NCBI RefSeq assembly: GCF_031885415.1
Contig: NZ_CP116871.1
Coordinates: 1,922,001 to 1,986,000 of the forward strand
Length of the DNA: 64,000 nucleotides
Direction of reading: 5' to 3'
Source of the DNA: Microbacterium forte
Lineage (GTDB): Bacteria; Actinomycetota; Actinomycetes; Actinomycetales; Microbacteriaceae
Part shown: one piece after another, positions 21,010 to 28,410 of the stretch
Numbering within the stretch: position 1 is the first letter of the stretch
Layout of the letters: each line of letters opens with the position of its first letter
Position numbers and translations under genes: made by a program
The notes under the pieces: generated by a model
Databases searched by the model: none
Seen by the model: only the letters and a program-made list of their open reading frames with translations
What the model was told of the DNA's origin: nothing

Positions 21010-21015
21010 TAGGCT
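21010..21015 (+). promoter_or_regulatory. -10 hexamer TAGGCT, leaderless pattern (first S protein)
   Basis: TAGGCT ends 6 nt before the GTG at 21022. Confidence 0.5.
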
Positions 21016-21021
21016 GGACGA

Positions 21022-21564
21022 GTGGCATCCTCCCCCGTCCTGACGACCCGCGTGCTGCTGGTCTGCGCCGCGATCGGCGTCGCCACGGGCCTCCTCGGAG
21101 GGATCGCCGGCTGGATCACGCTCCCTGTTCTCGCGGGCCCGGCATTCCTCTACGGCCTCGTCCTCGGCTCGCACGTCCTTCCGGGCATCATCGCCCAGGA
21201 GGTGCTGCGCCGCCCCCTGGTCGCGCTCGTCACGCACGTCATCGCCGCGCTCATCTCGAGCGCCTTCAACCCGGCCTGGACGCTGCGCTTCATCGGCACC
21301 GCGCTGCTGTTCGGCGCGATCCAGGAGGGCATCGCCGCACTCACGCGGTACCGCTCGTGGGGGGCGTGGCGCTTCTTCATCTCGGCCGGGGTCATCGGTG
21401 TCATCGTGGCGGTCGTGGTGTTCTTCGCCGCTCACCTGGCCGTGCTGCCGCCATGGGCGCAGATCGCCTATCTCCTGATCTCGGTGCTCGGCCCCATCAC
21501 CTGGACGGCCGTGGGGTTGGCGATCGGCGGCGCCCTGAGCCGGGCAGGCGTGGCCCGGCGCTGA
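21022..21564 (+). CDS. ECF transporter S component, YkoE-like
   Basis: 180 residues, five or six hydrophobic helices, related to the YkoE family of substrate-binding (S) components of energy-coupling-factor transporters. The motif VLRRPLVALVTHV is shared with the paralogue at 25151-25840 (RLLRRPLVGLLVGL), and both end in a GVxxRxPR-like basic tail. GTG at 21022 with TAGGCT 6 nt upstream. It lies 91 bp before the ATPase gene, separated from it by the iron box. YkoE members were first linked to thiamine precursors, but the neighbouring siderophore-interacting protein argues for a different or additional substrate. Confidence 0.75.
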   Translation: MASSPVLTTRVLLVCAAIGVATGLLGGIAGWITLPVLAGPAFLYGLVLGSHVLPGIIAQEVLRRPLVALVTHVIAALISSAFNPAWTLRFIGTALLFGAIQEGIAALTRYRSWGAWRFFISAGVIGVIVAVVVFFAAHLAVLPPWAQIAYLLISVLGPITWTAVGLAIGGALSRAGVARR

Positions 21565-21597
21565 GCGTCGATCGCGGCCGATCCGGCGCGTGGCGAT

Positions 21598-21616
21598 TCA
21601 GGTAAGGCTCAGCTAA
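21598..21616 (+). promoter_or_regulatory. Candidate DtxR/IdeR iron box
   Basis: TCAGGTAAGGCTCAGCTAA matches the 19-bp actinobacterial consensus TWAGGTWAGSCTWACCTWA at 16 positions. It lies 40 bp before the ECF ATPase gene in a typical operator place, with TTAGAAC just downstream as a possible -10. Iron repression of the ATPase-T-SIP-S operon is the inference. Confidence 0.65.
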
Positions 21617-21655
21617 GTTAGAACGGTACCGATCCGCCGAAACCGGGGTTATGCC

Positions 21656-23452
21656 GTGCGCTCATCCGCGCCCCTTCTCAGCGTGCGTGACCTCTCGATC
21701 ACCCACGCCGGTGCGGTGCGCCCCTCGCCCCACGACGTCACGTTCGACATCGGCACCGGTGAGGTCGTGCTGCTCCTCGGCCCTTCCGGTTCGGGCAAGT
21801 CGACGCTCACGCTCGCTCTCAACGGGCTCGTCCCGCATGCCGTGCCGGCGACCATGACGGGCGCGGTCCACGCCGGCGGCGTCAGCACGGCCGAAGGCGA
21901 CACCGCGTCGTTGAGCACCCACGTCGCGATGGTCTTCCAAGACCCGGATGCGCAGATCGTCACCGGCACCGTCTACGACGAGGTCGCGTTCGGACCCGAG
22001 AATCTGCTGCTCCCCCTCGACGAGGTGCACGCCAGGACGGCGGACGCTCTCGGTCGCGTCGGCCTGTGGGAGCGACGGGACGAGAACCCCGACCGGCTGT
22101 CGGGCGGCGGGCGTCAGCGCCTCGCGATCGCGTGCGCACTGGCCATGGGGTCGCCCCTGATCGTGCTCGACGAGCCGACCGCGAACCTCGACCCGCAGGG
22201 CATCGACGATGTCTATGCCGCACTGACCGATGTGGTCGCCGCCGGCGATCGGGCCATCCTGCTCGTCGAGCACAACCTCGACGCGGCGATGGGCTTCGTC
22301 ACCCGCACGATCGTGCTCGACCGTGCCGGACGCGTGGCGTTCGACGGCCCGGCGGCCGAGATCATCCGCACGCACGCCCCCGAGCTCATGGCCATGGGGG
22401 TCTGGTTGCCGGGTGCCACTCTGGCTGCACTGCGGATGCAGGATGCGGGGGCGCACTTCGACGAACTCCCCCTCACCCCCTCCGAGCTCGCCGCGGCGCT
22501 GACCGTGACGCGGGTGAACCACCTGCAGAGCCCGGGCGCGGCCTCGTCCGCCGCCTCCCGCCCGAACCGTCTGCAGGACCGAGGCACGGATGCAGGACCA
22601 GATGACGCTGTTTCGGCCGACGTTCGTGCCACGGTCCTGCAGACGGACGCAGGTCGCGGCTCGACGACCGAGACCGGCGACACCGGCGACACCGCACCGA
22701 TCATCAGCGCCCGCGGTCTCACCGTGCGCCGCCACCGCACCGAGATCCTGCACGGCATCGATCTCGACATCGAGCCGGGAACCCTCACCGCGATCATCGG
22801 CACGAACGGCGCAGGCAAGACCACCCTGCTGCAGGCCCTGGCCGGAGTCGTGCCGCCGCCGAAGCGCCAGGTGACGGTCGACGGCATCGACCCCGGCTCG
22901 GCGTCGCCGCGTGAGCTCGCGAGCCGCATCGGGTTCGTGTTCCAGAATCCCGAGCACCAGTTCATCGCCCACACGGTGTTCGACGAGCTGGCCCACGGGC
23001 TTCGTCTGCGGCACACCCCGGATGCCGAGACGCGCGAGCGCGTCGATGCCATGCTCTCCCGCTTCGGTCTCGAAGCCAAAGCCGACGTGCACCCGTTCCT
23101 GCTGTCGGGCGGAGAGAAGCGACGCCTCTCGGTCGGCACGGCCCTCATCACCCGTCCGCAGGTGCTGGCGCTCGACGAGCCGACCTTCGGTCAGGATCGC
23201 GCGCGGGCCTCCGAGCTCCTCGCGCTGCTGCGCGATCTGCGCGCTGAGGGAACGACGATCGTCATCGTGACCCACGACCTCCAGCTCGTCGCCGAGCACA
23301 CGTCGCACACCGTCATCCTCAAGGACGGTCGAGTGCACGCCGCCGATCGCACCGACGAGCTCTTCCGCGATGAGGCGCCGTTCGTCGAGGCGGGGCTCCG
23401 GCTCCCGGCGCTGCAGCGCGTGCTGGCCGAAGCGGGGCAGGCGATCGCATGA
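21656..23452 (+). CDS. ECF transporter ATPase, two fused ABC domains (YkoD-like)
   Basis: 598 residues. ABC domain 1: Walker A GPSGSGKST (42-50), signature LSGGGRQRL, Walker B IVLDEP. ABC domain 2: Walker A GTNGAGKTT (382-390), signature LSGGEKRRL, Walker B LALDEP. Both have the Q-loop pattern FQDP/FQNPE of ECF ATPases. Together they form the A-A' pair that drives S-component transport. The linker (about residues 285-355) is low complexity and contains an 80-bp palindromic repeat (22567-22646). The GTG start at 21656 has no good ribosome site. The stop overlaps the next gene (ATGA), giving tight coupling to the T protein. Confidence 0.88.
   Translation: MRSSAPLLSVRDLSITHAGAVRPSPHDVTFDIGTGEVVLLLGPSGSGKSTLTLALNGLVPHAVPATMTGAVHAGGVSTAEGDTASLSTHVAMVFQDPDAQIVTGTVYDEVAFGPENLLLPLDEVHARTADALGRVGLWERRDENPDRLSGGGRQRLAIACALAMGSPLIVLDEPTANLDPQGIDDVYAALTDVVAAGDRAILLVEHNLDAAMGFVTRTIVLDRAGRVAFDGPAAEIIRTHAPELMAMGVWLPGATLAALRMQDAGAHFDELPLTPSELAAALTVTRVNHLQSPGAASSAASRPNRLQDRGTDAGPDDAVSADVRATVLQTDAGRGSTTETGDTGDTAPIISARGLTVRRHRTEILHGIDLDIEPGTLTAIIGTNGAGKTTLLQALAGVVPPPKRQVTVDGIDPGSASPRELASRIGFVFQNPEHQFIAHTVFDELAHGLRLRHTPDAETRERVDAMLSRFGLEAKADVHPFLLSGGEKRRLSVGTALITRPQVLALDEPTFGQDRARASELLALLRDLRAEGTTIVIVTHDLQLVAEHTSHTVILKDGRVHAADRTDELFRDEAPFVEAGLRLPALQRVLAEAGQAIA
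22567..22646. repeat. 80-bp palindromic repeat, copy A, inside CDS
   Basis: Terminal inverted arms of 22 bp (22567-22588 and 22625-22646) match at 21 of 22 positions, beginning CCGTCTGCAGGACCG. An internal TGCAGGACC direct copy sits next to the left arm. A close relative of the same size and design lies at 50863-50941. This copy is translated as part of the linker between the two ABC domains (about residues 304-331). Confidence 0.85.
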
Positions 23453-24267
23453 GCGCGCACGTCTTCGACCCGTACGCCGCCGTCTCGGTATCCTCTCCGC
23501 GCCAGTTCCTTTATGCGCTCAACCCGCTGGCGAAGGTCGCCGGAGTCGCCCCGGCCATGGTGCTGCTGATCTTCGTGCGCGACCTCGCCACACCCGCCGC
23601 CTTCCTGGTGCTGTCTCTCGCACTGATCGTCGCGGGTTCCCGCGTGACCTGGCGCACGGCCGCGCTGCTGTTCGTCGCGCTGCCGGTCGGCATGCTCGCG
23701 ATCGGCGTCGGGTTCTCGCTGTGGGTCGATGCGTCGCTCGTCGACGACACCCATGCCGCGCTGCAGATCGGCGAGTGGACGCTGTACCGGGGCGCTCTTG
23801 AGATCGGTTTCGCCACCGCCCTCCGACTCGGTGCGATCGTCGCCCTGGCGCTCGTCGGCGGCCTCACCACCACCGGCCCCGACCTCGTGCGCGCCAGCGT
23901 GCAGCAGCTGCGCGTGCCCTACCGGATCGGCTACACAGCCCTCGCCGCCTTCCGCTTCGTGCCGCGCTTCGGCCACGAGCTCGCTGTGATCCGTGCCGCG
24001 CATCGGGTGCGCGGTCATCACGGCGGCAGCGGTCCGTTCGCGCGCATCGCCCGAGGCTGGGGCTACATCGTGCCGCTGCTCGCCGGAGCGATCCGCCACG
24101 CCGAGCGCGTCGCTCTCGCCATGGACTCCCGCGCCTTCGGCGCCCACCCGACACGCACCGAGCGTCATCTCGTGCCGTTCCGCACCCGCGACACCGTCTT
24201 CATCATCGCGTCGATCACCGCATCCGCCGCGATCTTCGTGCTCTTCTTCCCCTGGCAGCTGCCCTGA
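23449..24267 (+). CDS. ECF transporter T component (YkoC/EcfT-like)
   Basis: 272 residues with several membrane helices and the cytosolic coupling helix motif AMDSRAFGAHPTRTERH, the equivalent of the Ala-Arg-Gly motifs by which EcfT proteins grip the ATPases. It is the membrane scaffold that links the ATPase pair to S components. ATG at 23449 overlaps the stop of the ATPase gene by 4 bp. Next gene, 11 bp on, is the siderophore-interacting protein. Confidence 0.85.
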   Translation: MSAHVFDPYAAVSVSSPRQFLYALNPLAKVAGVAPAMVLLIFVRDLATPAAFLVLSLALIVAGSRVTWRTAALLFVALPVGMLAIGVGFSLWVDASLVDDTHAALQIGEWTLYRGALEIGFATALRLGAIVALALVGGLTTTGPDLVRASVQQLRVPYRIGYTALAAFRFVPRFGHELAVIRAAHRVRGHHGGSGPFARIARGWGYIVPLLAGAIRHAERVALAMDSRAFGAHPTRTERHLVPFRTRDTVFIIASITASAAIFVLFFPWQLP

Positions 24268-24278
24268 AAGGCGCCCGC

Positions 24279-25154
24279 ATGGCATACAGCAAACTGGTCA
24301 AGCCCGAATCGTCCGAGCTCATCCACCTCAGCGTGCTGCGCACCCAGCGCCTCTCCGAGCACTGGATGAGAGTCACCCTCGGGGGAGGCGAGATCGAGAA
24401 GTTCCATCCGATGGGATTCGACCAGTGGTTCCGCCTGTTCCTGCCGATCGGCGGCGACGCGGGCCTCGACCGAGTGCCGGCGAAGGCGAACAAGATGTTC
24501 GGGTATCTCAAGTTCCTGCGCATCCCCGACGGCGAACGCCCCGTCATGCGCAACTACAGCGTGCGCGCACACCGCCCGGCGACGACGGAGTCAGGCGCCG
24601 AGATCGACGTCGACTTCGTGCTGCACGGGTCTGCGGCCGACGGCACGGCCGGGCCCGCCTCGCGATGGGCGGAGACCTGCGCGCCCGGCGAGCACGTGCT
24701 GATCATCGACGAGGGACTGACGTTCAACCCGCAGCGCGGAACGGACCGCGTCGTGCTGGTCGGCGACGAGACGGCGCTGCCGGCGATCGCCTCGATCTGC
24801 GCGTCGCTCCCCGCGCACGCCACGGGCACGGCGATCATCGAGGTGCCGTCCGAGGAGGACGCGCTCGACTTCCCGCATCCGGCCGGTGTCGACCTGGTCT
24901 GGCTCGTGCGCCCGCACGAGTTCGACCCCGGGTCTTTCGCTCTGGCTCGACTGCGCGAGCTGACGCTCCCCGACGCGCCGTTCCACGCCTACGCGGCGGG
25001 CGAGCAGTCGCTCGCATCCGGTGCGCGCAAGCACCTCGTGGGCGAGCGCGGCGTAGACAAGAACGACGTCAGCTTCTGCGGGTACTGGAAGATCGGCGCT
25101 GCGTCGCCGACGTCGAAGGCAGCCCGCGAAGCGGCAGCGGAGCCCCTCGCATGA
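24279..25154 (+). CDS. Siderophore-interacting flavoprotein (SIP family)
   Basis: 291 residues. The N-terminal FAD-binding barrel has the MRNYSVRAHRP motif (equivalent of RxYTxR) and the C-terminal half is the SIP domain (VLVGDETALPAI ... HAYAAGEQSLASGARKHL ... FCGYWKIG). SIP enzymes reduce ferric siderophores or other ferric chelates with NAD(P)H or ferredoxin to release Fe(II) in the cytosol. ATG at 24279 follows GAAAGG. It lies 11 bp after the T component and overlaps the second S-like gene by 4 bp, so it is part of the same operon downstream of the iron box. Confidence 0.92.
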   Translation: MAYSKLVKPESSELIHLSVLRTQRLSEHWMRVTLGGGEIEKFHPMGFDQWFRLFLPIGGDAGLDRVPAKANKMFGYLKFLRIPDGERPVMRNYSVRAHRPATTESGAEIDVDFVLHGSAADGTAGPASRWAETCAPGEHVLIIDEGLTFNPQRGTDRVVLVGDETALPAIASICASLPAHATGTAIIEVPSEEDALDFPHPAGVDLVWLVRPHEFDPGSFALARLRELTLPDAPFHAYAAGEQSLASGARKHLVGERGVDKNDVSFCGYWKIGAASPTSKAAREAAAEPLA

Positions 25155-25840
25155 GCGGCGCGGATGGCATGCCCGGAGCGGATGCCGCGGACTCGAACCC
25201 CTACGCGGATTCGGCCCCCGACGGTGGTGAGCGGTCAGAAACGCATCCGAAATCGCCTTCTGGGATGCAGAATCGACCACGCACCGGTGGCGGACGCTCG
25301 CGCTTCCGGTTCCCGACGGCGATCCTCCTGACATGTGCCGCGCTCGGTGTCGCCGGTGGAGCGCTGCTCGCGCCGGCGAACTGGATCTCGACGATCCTCT
25401 TCCCCGGTCTCCCGTTCGTCAGCGTCGGGCTCGCCGGACTCTGGCTGCTCCCCTCGGTCATCGCCCTGCGTCTGCTGCGCCGCCCTCTCGTCGGCCTGCT
25501 GGTGGGCCTGCTGGCCGGACTCGTCATCGTCCCGTTCTCGGGATACGGCTTCAGCAGCGTCGCCACCAACCTGTGGTGGGCGGCGTTCACCGAGCTGCCG
25601 TTCCTCTTCGTGCTCTGGCGCTACTGGGGAACCTGGTTGCACTATCTCGGCGCCGCGATCGTCGGCATCGTCTACCCGGTGCTCGCCTGGACTTCGTTCA
25701 ACCTCGGCAGCTTCGAGCTGCCCCTGCAGGTCACGTTCTTCGCCGTGATCCTCGCCAGCTGCCTCGGGGCGACTGCCCTCGGCATCCTGATCGCCGACCG
25801 CCTGCGGAAGGCCGGCGTGGGAGCACGGCTGCCGCGCTGA
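25151..25840 (+). CDS. Second ECF S-like membrane protein (YkoE-like paralogue)
   Basis: 229 residues. A disordered polar N-terminus of about 50 residues (Asp/Ser/Pro-rich) precedes five or six helices that resemble the S component at 21022: shared LRRPLVGL motif, similar helix spacing, and the closing RLRKAGVGARLPR. ATG at 25151 overlaps the SIP stop (ATGA). Two S-like paralogues bracketing one ATPase/T/SIP set suggest either two substrates or a two-chain substrate binder. The long charged head is not typical for S components. Confidence 0.75.
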   Translation: MSGADGMPGADAADSNPYADSAPDGGERSETHPKSPSGMQNRPRTGGGRSRFRFPTAILLTCAALGVAGGALLAPANWISTILFPGLPFVSVGLAGLWLLPSVIALRLLRRPLVGLLVGLLAGLVIVPFSGYGFSSVATNLWWAAFTELPFLFVLWRYWGTWLHYLGAAIVGIVYPVLAWTSFNLGSFELPLQVTFFAVILASCLGATALGILIADRLRKAGVGARLPR

Positions 25841-25860
25841 CCGGGGCAGGACCCCGTCAG
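25837..25860 (+). terminator. Hairpin at end of ECF-SIP operon
   Basis: CTGAC-C-GGGG pairs with CCCC-GTCAG around a CAGGA loop, with one bulged C; the left arm overlaps the stop codon of the last gene. Confidence 0.5.
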
Positions 25861-26017
25861 GTGCCTGTCGTCCGGACACAGCTTCGGATGCCGACTCGCG
25901 GCGTGCCGCGCTCCGGCATCCGGTTCCGGTGCGTCGCTCCTGCCCGCCGAATATGTGCGGAGCGAAGCCGATCCACTCGCCCACGAGCCGACTCGGGGTG
26001 GACCCGGCACCACGAGA

Positions 26018-26049
26018 AAGGGCCCCGGATGCCGACATCCGGGGCCCTT
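26018..26049 (-). terminator. Hairpin terminator after acyl-CoA dehydrogenase gene
   Basis: A 13-bp perfect stem (26018-26030 with 26037-26049; AAGGGCCCCGGAT arm) and 6-nt loop, 15 bp past the stop of the reverse-strand gene. Confidence 0.75.
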
Positions 26050-26064
26050 CGAATCTTCGGTGCG

Positions 26065-27228
26065 TCAGCGCTTGCCGACGATCTGACGACCGACGAGGTC
26101 GCGCATGATCTCGTTCGTTCCGCCGTAGATGCGGTGCACGCGGGCATCGGTGAAGGCCCGGGCGATCGGGTACTCCATGATGTAGCCGTAGCCGCCGTGC
26201 AGCTGCACGCCCATGTCGAGCACCTCCCACTCGCGCTCGGTCGCCCAGAACTTGACCTTCGCGGCGTCCTCGGCGCTGAGCGTGCTGTTCTTGTAGGCGA
26301 GCAGTGCGCGGTCGATGTACGCCCACATCGCGTCGGTGGTCGCCGCCATGTCGGCGAGCCGGAAGCGGGTGTTCTGGAAGTCGGCGATGCGCTCGCCGAA
26401 CGCCTCGCGGTCCTTCGTGTAGGCGACGGTCCAGTCGAGGGCGGCCTGAGCGGCCGCGGCCGCGGCGACGCCGATCGAGAGGCGCTCGAGCGGCAGGTTG
26501 AGCATCAGCTGGATGAAGCCCTGCCCCTCCTTGCCGCTGATGAGGTTCTCGTCGGGGATGAACACGTCGGTGAAGCTGAGCTCAGCCGTGTCCCAGCCGT
26601 GGAAGCCCATCTTGCTGAGCTTCTTGCCCTGGTCGAAGCCCTCCATGCCCTTCTCGACGAGCAGCAGGCTGAAGGCGTCGGGACGGTTGCCCTCGCCGGT
26701 CTTGACGAAGGTCACGACGACGTCGGCCGTCGAGCCGGAGGAGATGAACGTCTTCGCGCCGTTGAGGATGTAGCCGCCGTCGACCTTCTTGGCGTTGGTC
26801 TTGATGCCGCGCAGGTCGGAGCCGGCGCCGGGGTCGGTCATGGCGAGCGCGCCCAGAACCTCGCCGGTGGCCATGCGGGGCAGCCACTTCTCCTTCTGCT
26901 CCTGCGTGCCCATGTGCACGAGGTACGGAACAGCCAGATCGTCCTGGATGCCGAAGGCGCCGGCCAGCGAACCCGCGCCGGAGGCGATGACCTCCTCCAT
27001 CACGACCGTGCGGAATCGGTAGTCCTGCAGCATCCCGGCTCCGCCGAACTCCTCGGGCACGGACAGTCCGATCAGGCCCGCCTCGCCCGCCGCGAGCATG
27101 GTCGCCCGGTCGATCTCACCCGCGGCATCCCACCGCTCGATCGCCTCGTTGCTCACGTGGCGCTTGACGAAGTCCTTGACGAGGTCGCGGAATGCCTCGT
27201 GATCCTCTTCGTAGATGTCGCGTTCCAT
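26065..27228 (-). CDS. Acyl-CoA dehydrogenase
   Basis: 387 residues, the standard length. FAD motifs LGALAMTDPGAGSD and GGYILNGAKTFIS are clear. The usual catalytic Glu in the IYEGT position is Gly here (HRIYGGTNEI), while LPLERLSIG keeps the Glu used by long-chain and isovaleryl-type enzymes, so the base is probably that one. It should oxidise long or branched acyl-CoA, handing electrons to ETF. ATG at 27226-27228 follows AGGAGGA with ideal spacing. Monocistronic. Chain length preference is inferred only from the Glu position. Confidence 0.9.
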   Translation of the reverse strand: MERDIYEEDHEAFRDLVKDFVKRHVSNEAIERWDAAGEIDRATMLAAGEAGLIGLSVPEEFGGAGMLQDYRFRTVVMEEVIASGAGSLAGAFGIQDDLAVPYLVHMGTQEQKEKWLPRMATGEVLGALAMTDPGAGSDLRGIKTNAKKVDGGYILNGAKTFISSGSTADVVVTFVKTGEGNRPDAFSLLLVEKGMEGFDQGKKLSKMGFHGWDTAELSFTDVFIPDENLISGKEGQGFIQLMLNLPLERLSIGVAAAAAAQAALDWTVAYTKDREAFGERIADFQNTRFRLADMAATTDAMWAYIDRALLAYKNSTLSAEDAAKVKFWATEREWEVLDMGVQLHGGYGYIMEYPIARAFTDARVHRIYGGTNEIMRDLVGRQIVGKR

Positions 27229-27391
27229 TGCGTCCTCCTGAACGTTCGTGCGTCTTTGCTCCGGCGATTCTATGCCGGGTCACCGACACCACGACAGCCC
27301 GTTGTGAGAATGCATCCCACAATCCGTGGGACTGGGTACCGCGATTGTCGGATGCCGCAATCGGGCCGATCCGGACATGCGCGAGACGCGG

Positions 27392-28327
27392 TCAGTGGGT
27401 GTAATCGGGAGCGGCGGGGAGCCCGAAGAACTCCTCCAGCGTGTGATATCCGCCCTGGTGGTAGGCGGCCGCGAGCTCGCGTCCGAGGTAGCGCAGATGC
27501 CACGGCTCCGGCTTGTACCCGGTGATCCCCGAACCGATCTGCTCGTATCGGACGATGAAGCCGTATTCCCAGGCGTTCGCCGCGATCCACTCGCCCTGCA
27601 CGGTCGCCCCGAACGACTCGATGGCTCCGCACGACGAGTCGCAGGCCACGAGATCGAGTGCGAGCCCGGTCTGATGCTCGCTGTGCCCGGCACGCGCCGA
27701 CGAGGCATCCGCCCCGGCCTGGCCGCTGTTGCGCACATGCGATGCGTGGGTCGCGACCTGCAGGTCGTATGACCGGTAGCCGTTGTTCGCGCCGATGCGG
27801 CCCGCTCCCTCGGCGGCGGCGGCATCGGCCATCTCTCCGACTGCCGCGGCGACGTCTGTGCGGGCCTGCCCCGAGCGAGTCGTCATCTGCAGCGGAAGGT
27901 CGGCGAGGGACGAAGGCGCGAAAGAGAGCGGAGCGAGGGGACGCGCCTTGTTCACGACCACCCAGACATGAGCGGGGTCGTCGAGCGCGATGCAGGGCGC
28001 GTTGCCTGCGACGACGGCGGCCCGGAAGCTCTCGCCGCCGCCGAAACCGGCGATGATGGCCGAATCGTCGGCGACCGCTATCGCCTCGAGCACGCTCGGC
28101 TCCGAACACGGATCGGCCGCGGTGGTCGCACCGACCTCGACCGCCGGCACCTCCTGCACCACCAGCGGCTCCGGCATCGCCATCTCCGCGGGCGCGGATG
28201 CGGCGATGGGCGCGCCCGCGATCGACAGCAGGACGCCGATCGCCGTCACCGCAAGACCGATGGGCAAGGCGGGTCCGCGGATCGGAGAGCGCTGTGCCGC
28301 ATGCTGAGGCTGCGGCGGGAAGAACAT
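27392..28327 (-). CDS. VanY-type D-Ala-D-Ala carboxypeptidase, membrane-anchored
   Basis: 311 residues. One N-terminal helix (about residues 20-45) works as a membrane anchor or signal. The C-terminal VanY domain shows the zinc ligands in SEHQTGLALDL (His and Asp) and EPWHLRY (His), with NNGYRSYDLQ upstream. Expected to trim the terminal D-Ala from peptidoglycan stem peptides outside the cell. Two cysteine pairs in the extracellular part (e.g. CDSSC) could form disulfides. ATG at 28327; a weak GGAAG precedes it. Divergent from the radical SAM gene. Confidence 0.88.
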   Translation of the reverse strand: MFFPPQPQHAAQRSPIRGPALPIGLAVTAIGVLLSIAGAPIAASAPAEMAMPEPLVVQEVPAVEVGATTAADPCSEPSVLEAIAVADDSAIIAGFGGGESFRAAVVAGNAPCIALDDPAHVWVVVNKARPLAPLSFAPSSLADLPLQMTTRSGQARTDVAAAVGEMADAAAAEGAGRIGANNGYRSYDLQVATHASHVRNSGQAGADASSARAGHSEHQTGLALDLVACDSSCGAIESFGATVQGEWIAANAWEYGFIVRYEQIGSGITGYKPEPWHLRYLGRELAAAYHQGGYHTLEEFFGLPAAPDYTH

Positions 28328-28385
28328 GCTTCCATTGTCCCTTAAGTCCGATCGAACAGAATTCCCACCCCGAGTTGACGTTCCA

Positions 28386-28401
28386 TCGTAAGTATGTTCG
28401 A
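28386..28401 (+). promoter_or_regulatory. Candidate LexA/SOS box
   Basis: TCGTAAGTATGTTCGA compares with the actinobacterial SOS consensus TCGAAC-N4-GTTCGA: the right half is perfect and the left half matches 4 of 6. It lies 9 bp before the radical SAM start codon. Confidence 0.45.
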
Positions 28402-28410
28402 ATTATCGGC

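Noticed and set aside
17871..21605. 1244-codon plus-strand open frame
   Set aside because: Antisense to the subtilase gene, whose catalytic triad and signal peptide are clear; the antisense product has no domain.
21565..21655. TPP riboswitch upstream of the YkoE/YkoD-like genes
   Set aside because: The 91-bp gap has no THI-box signature sequences; an iron box fits better.
22567..22646. Insertion sequence in the ECF ATPase gene
   Set aside because: Only 80 bp, no transposase, and no target duplication that I can find. Treated as a palindromic repeat.
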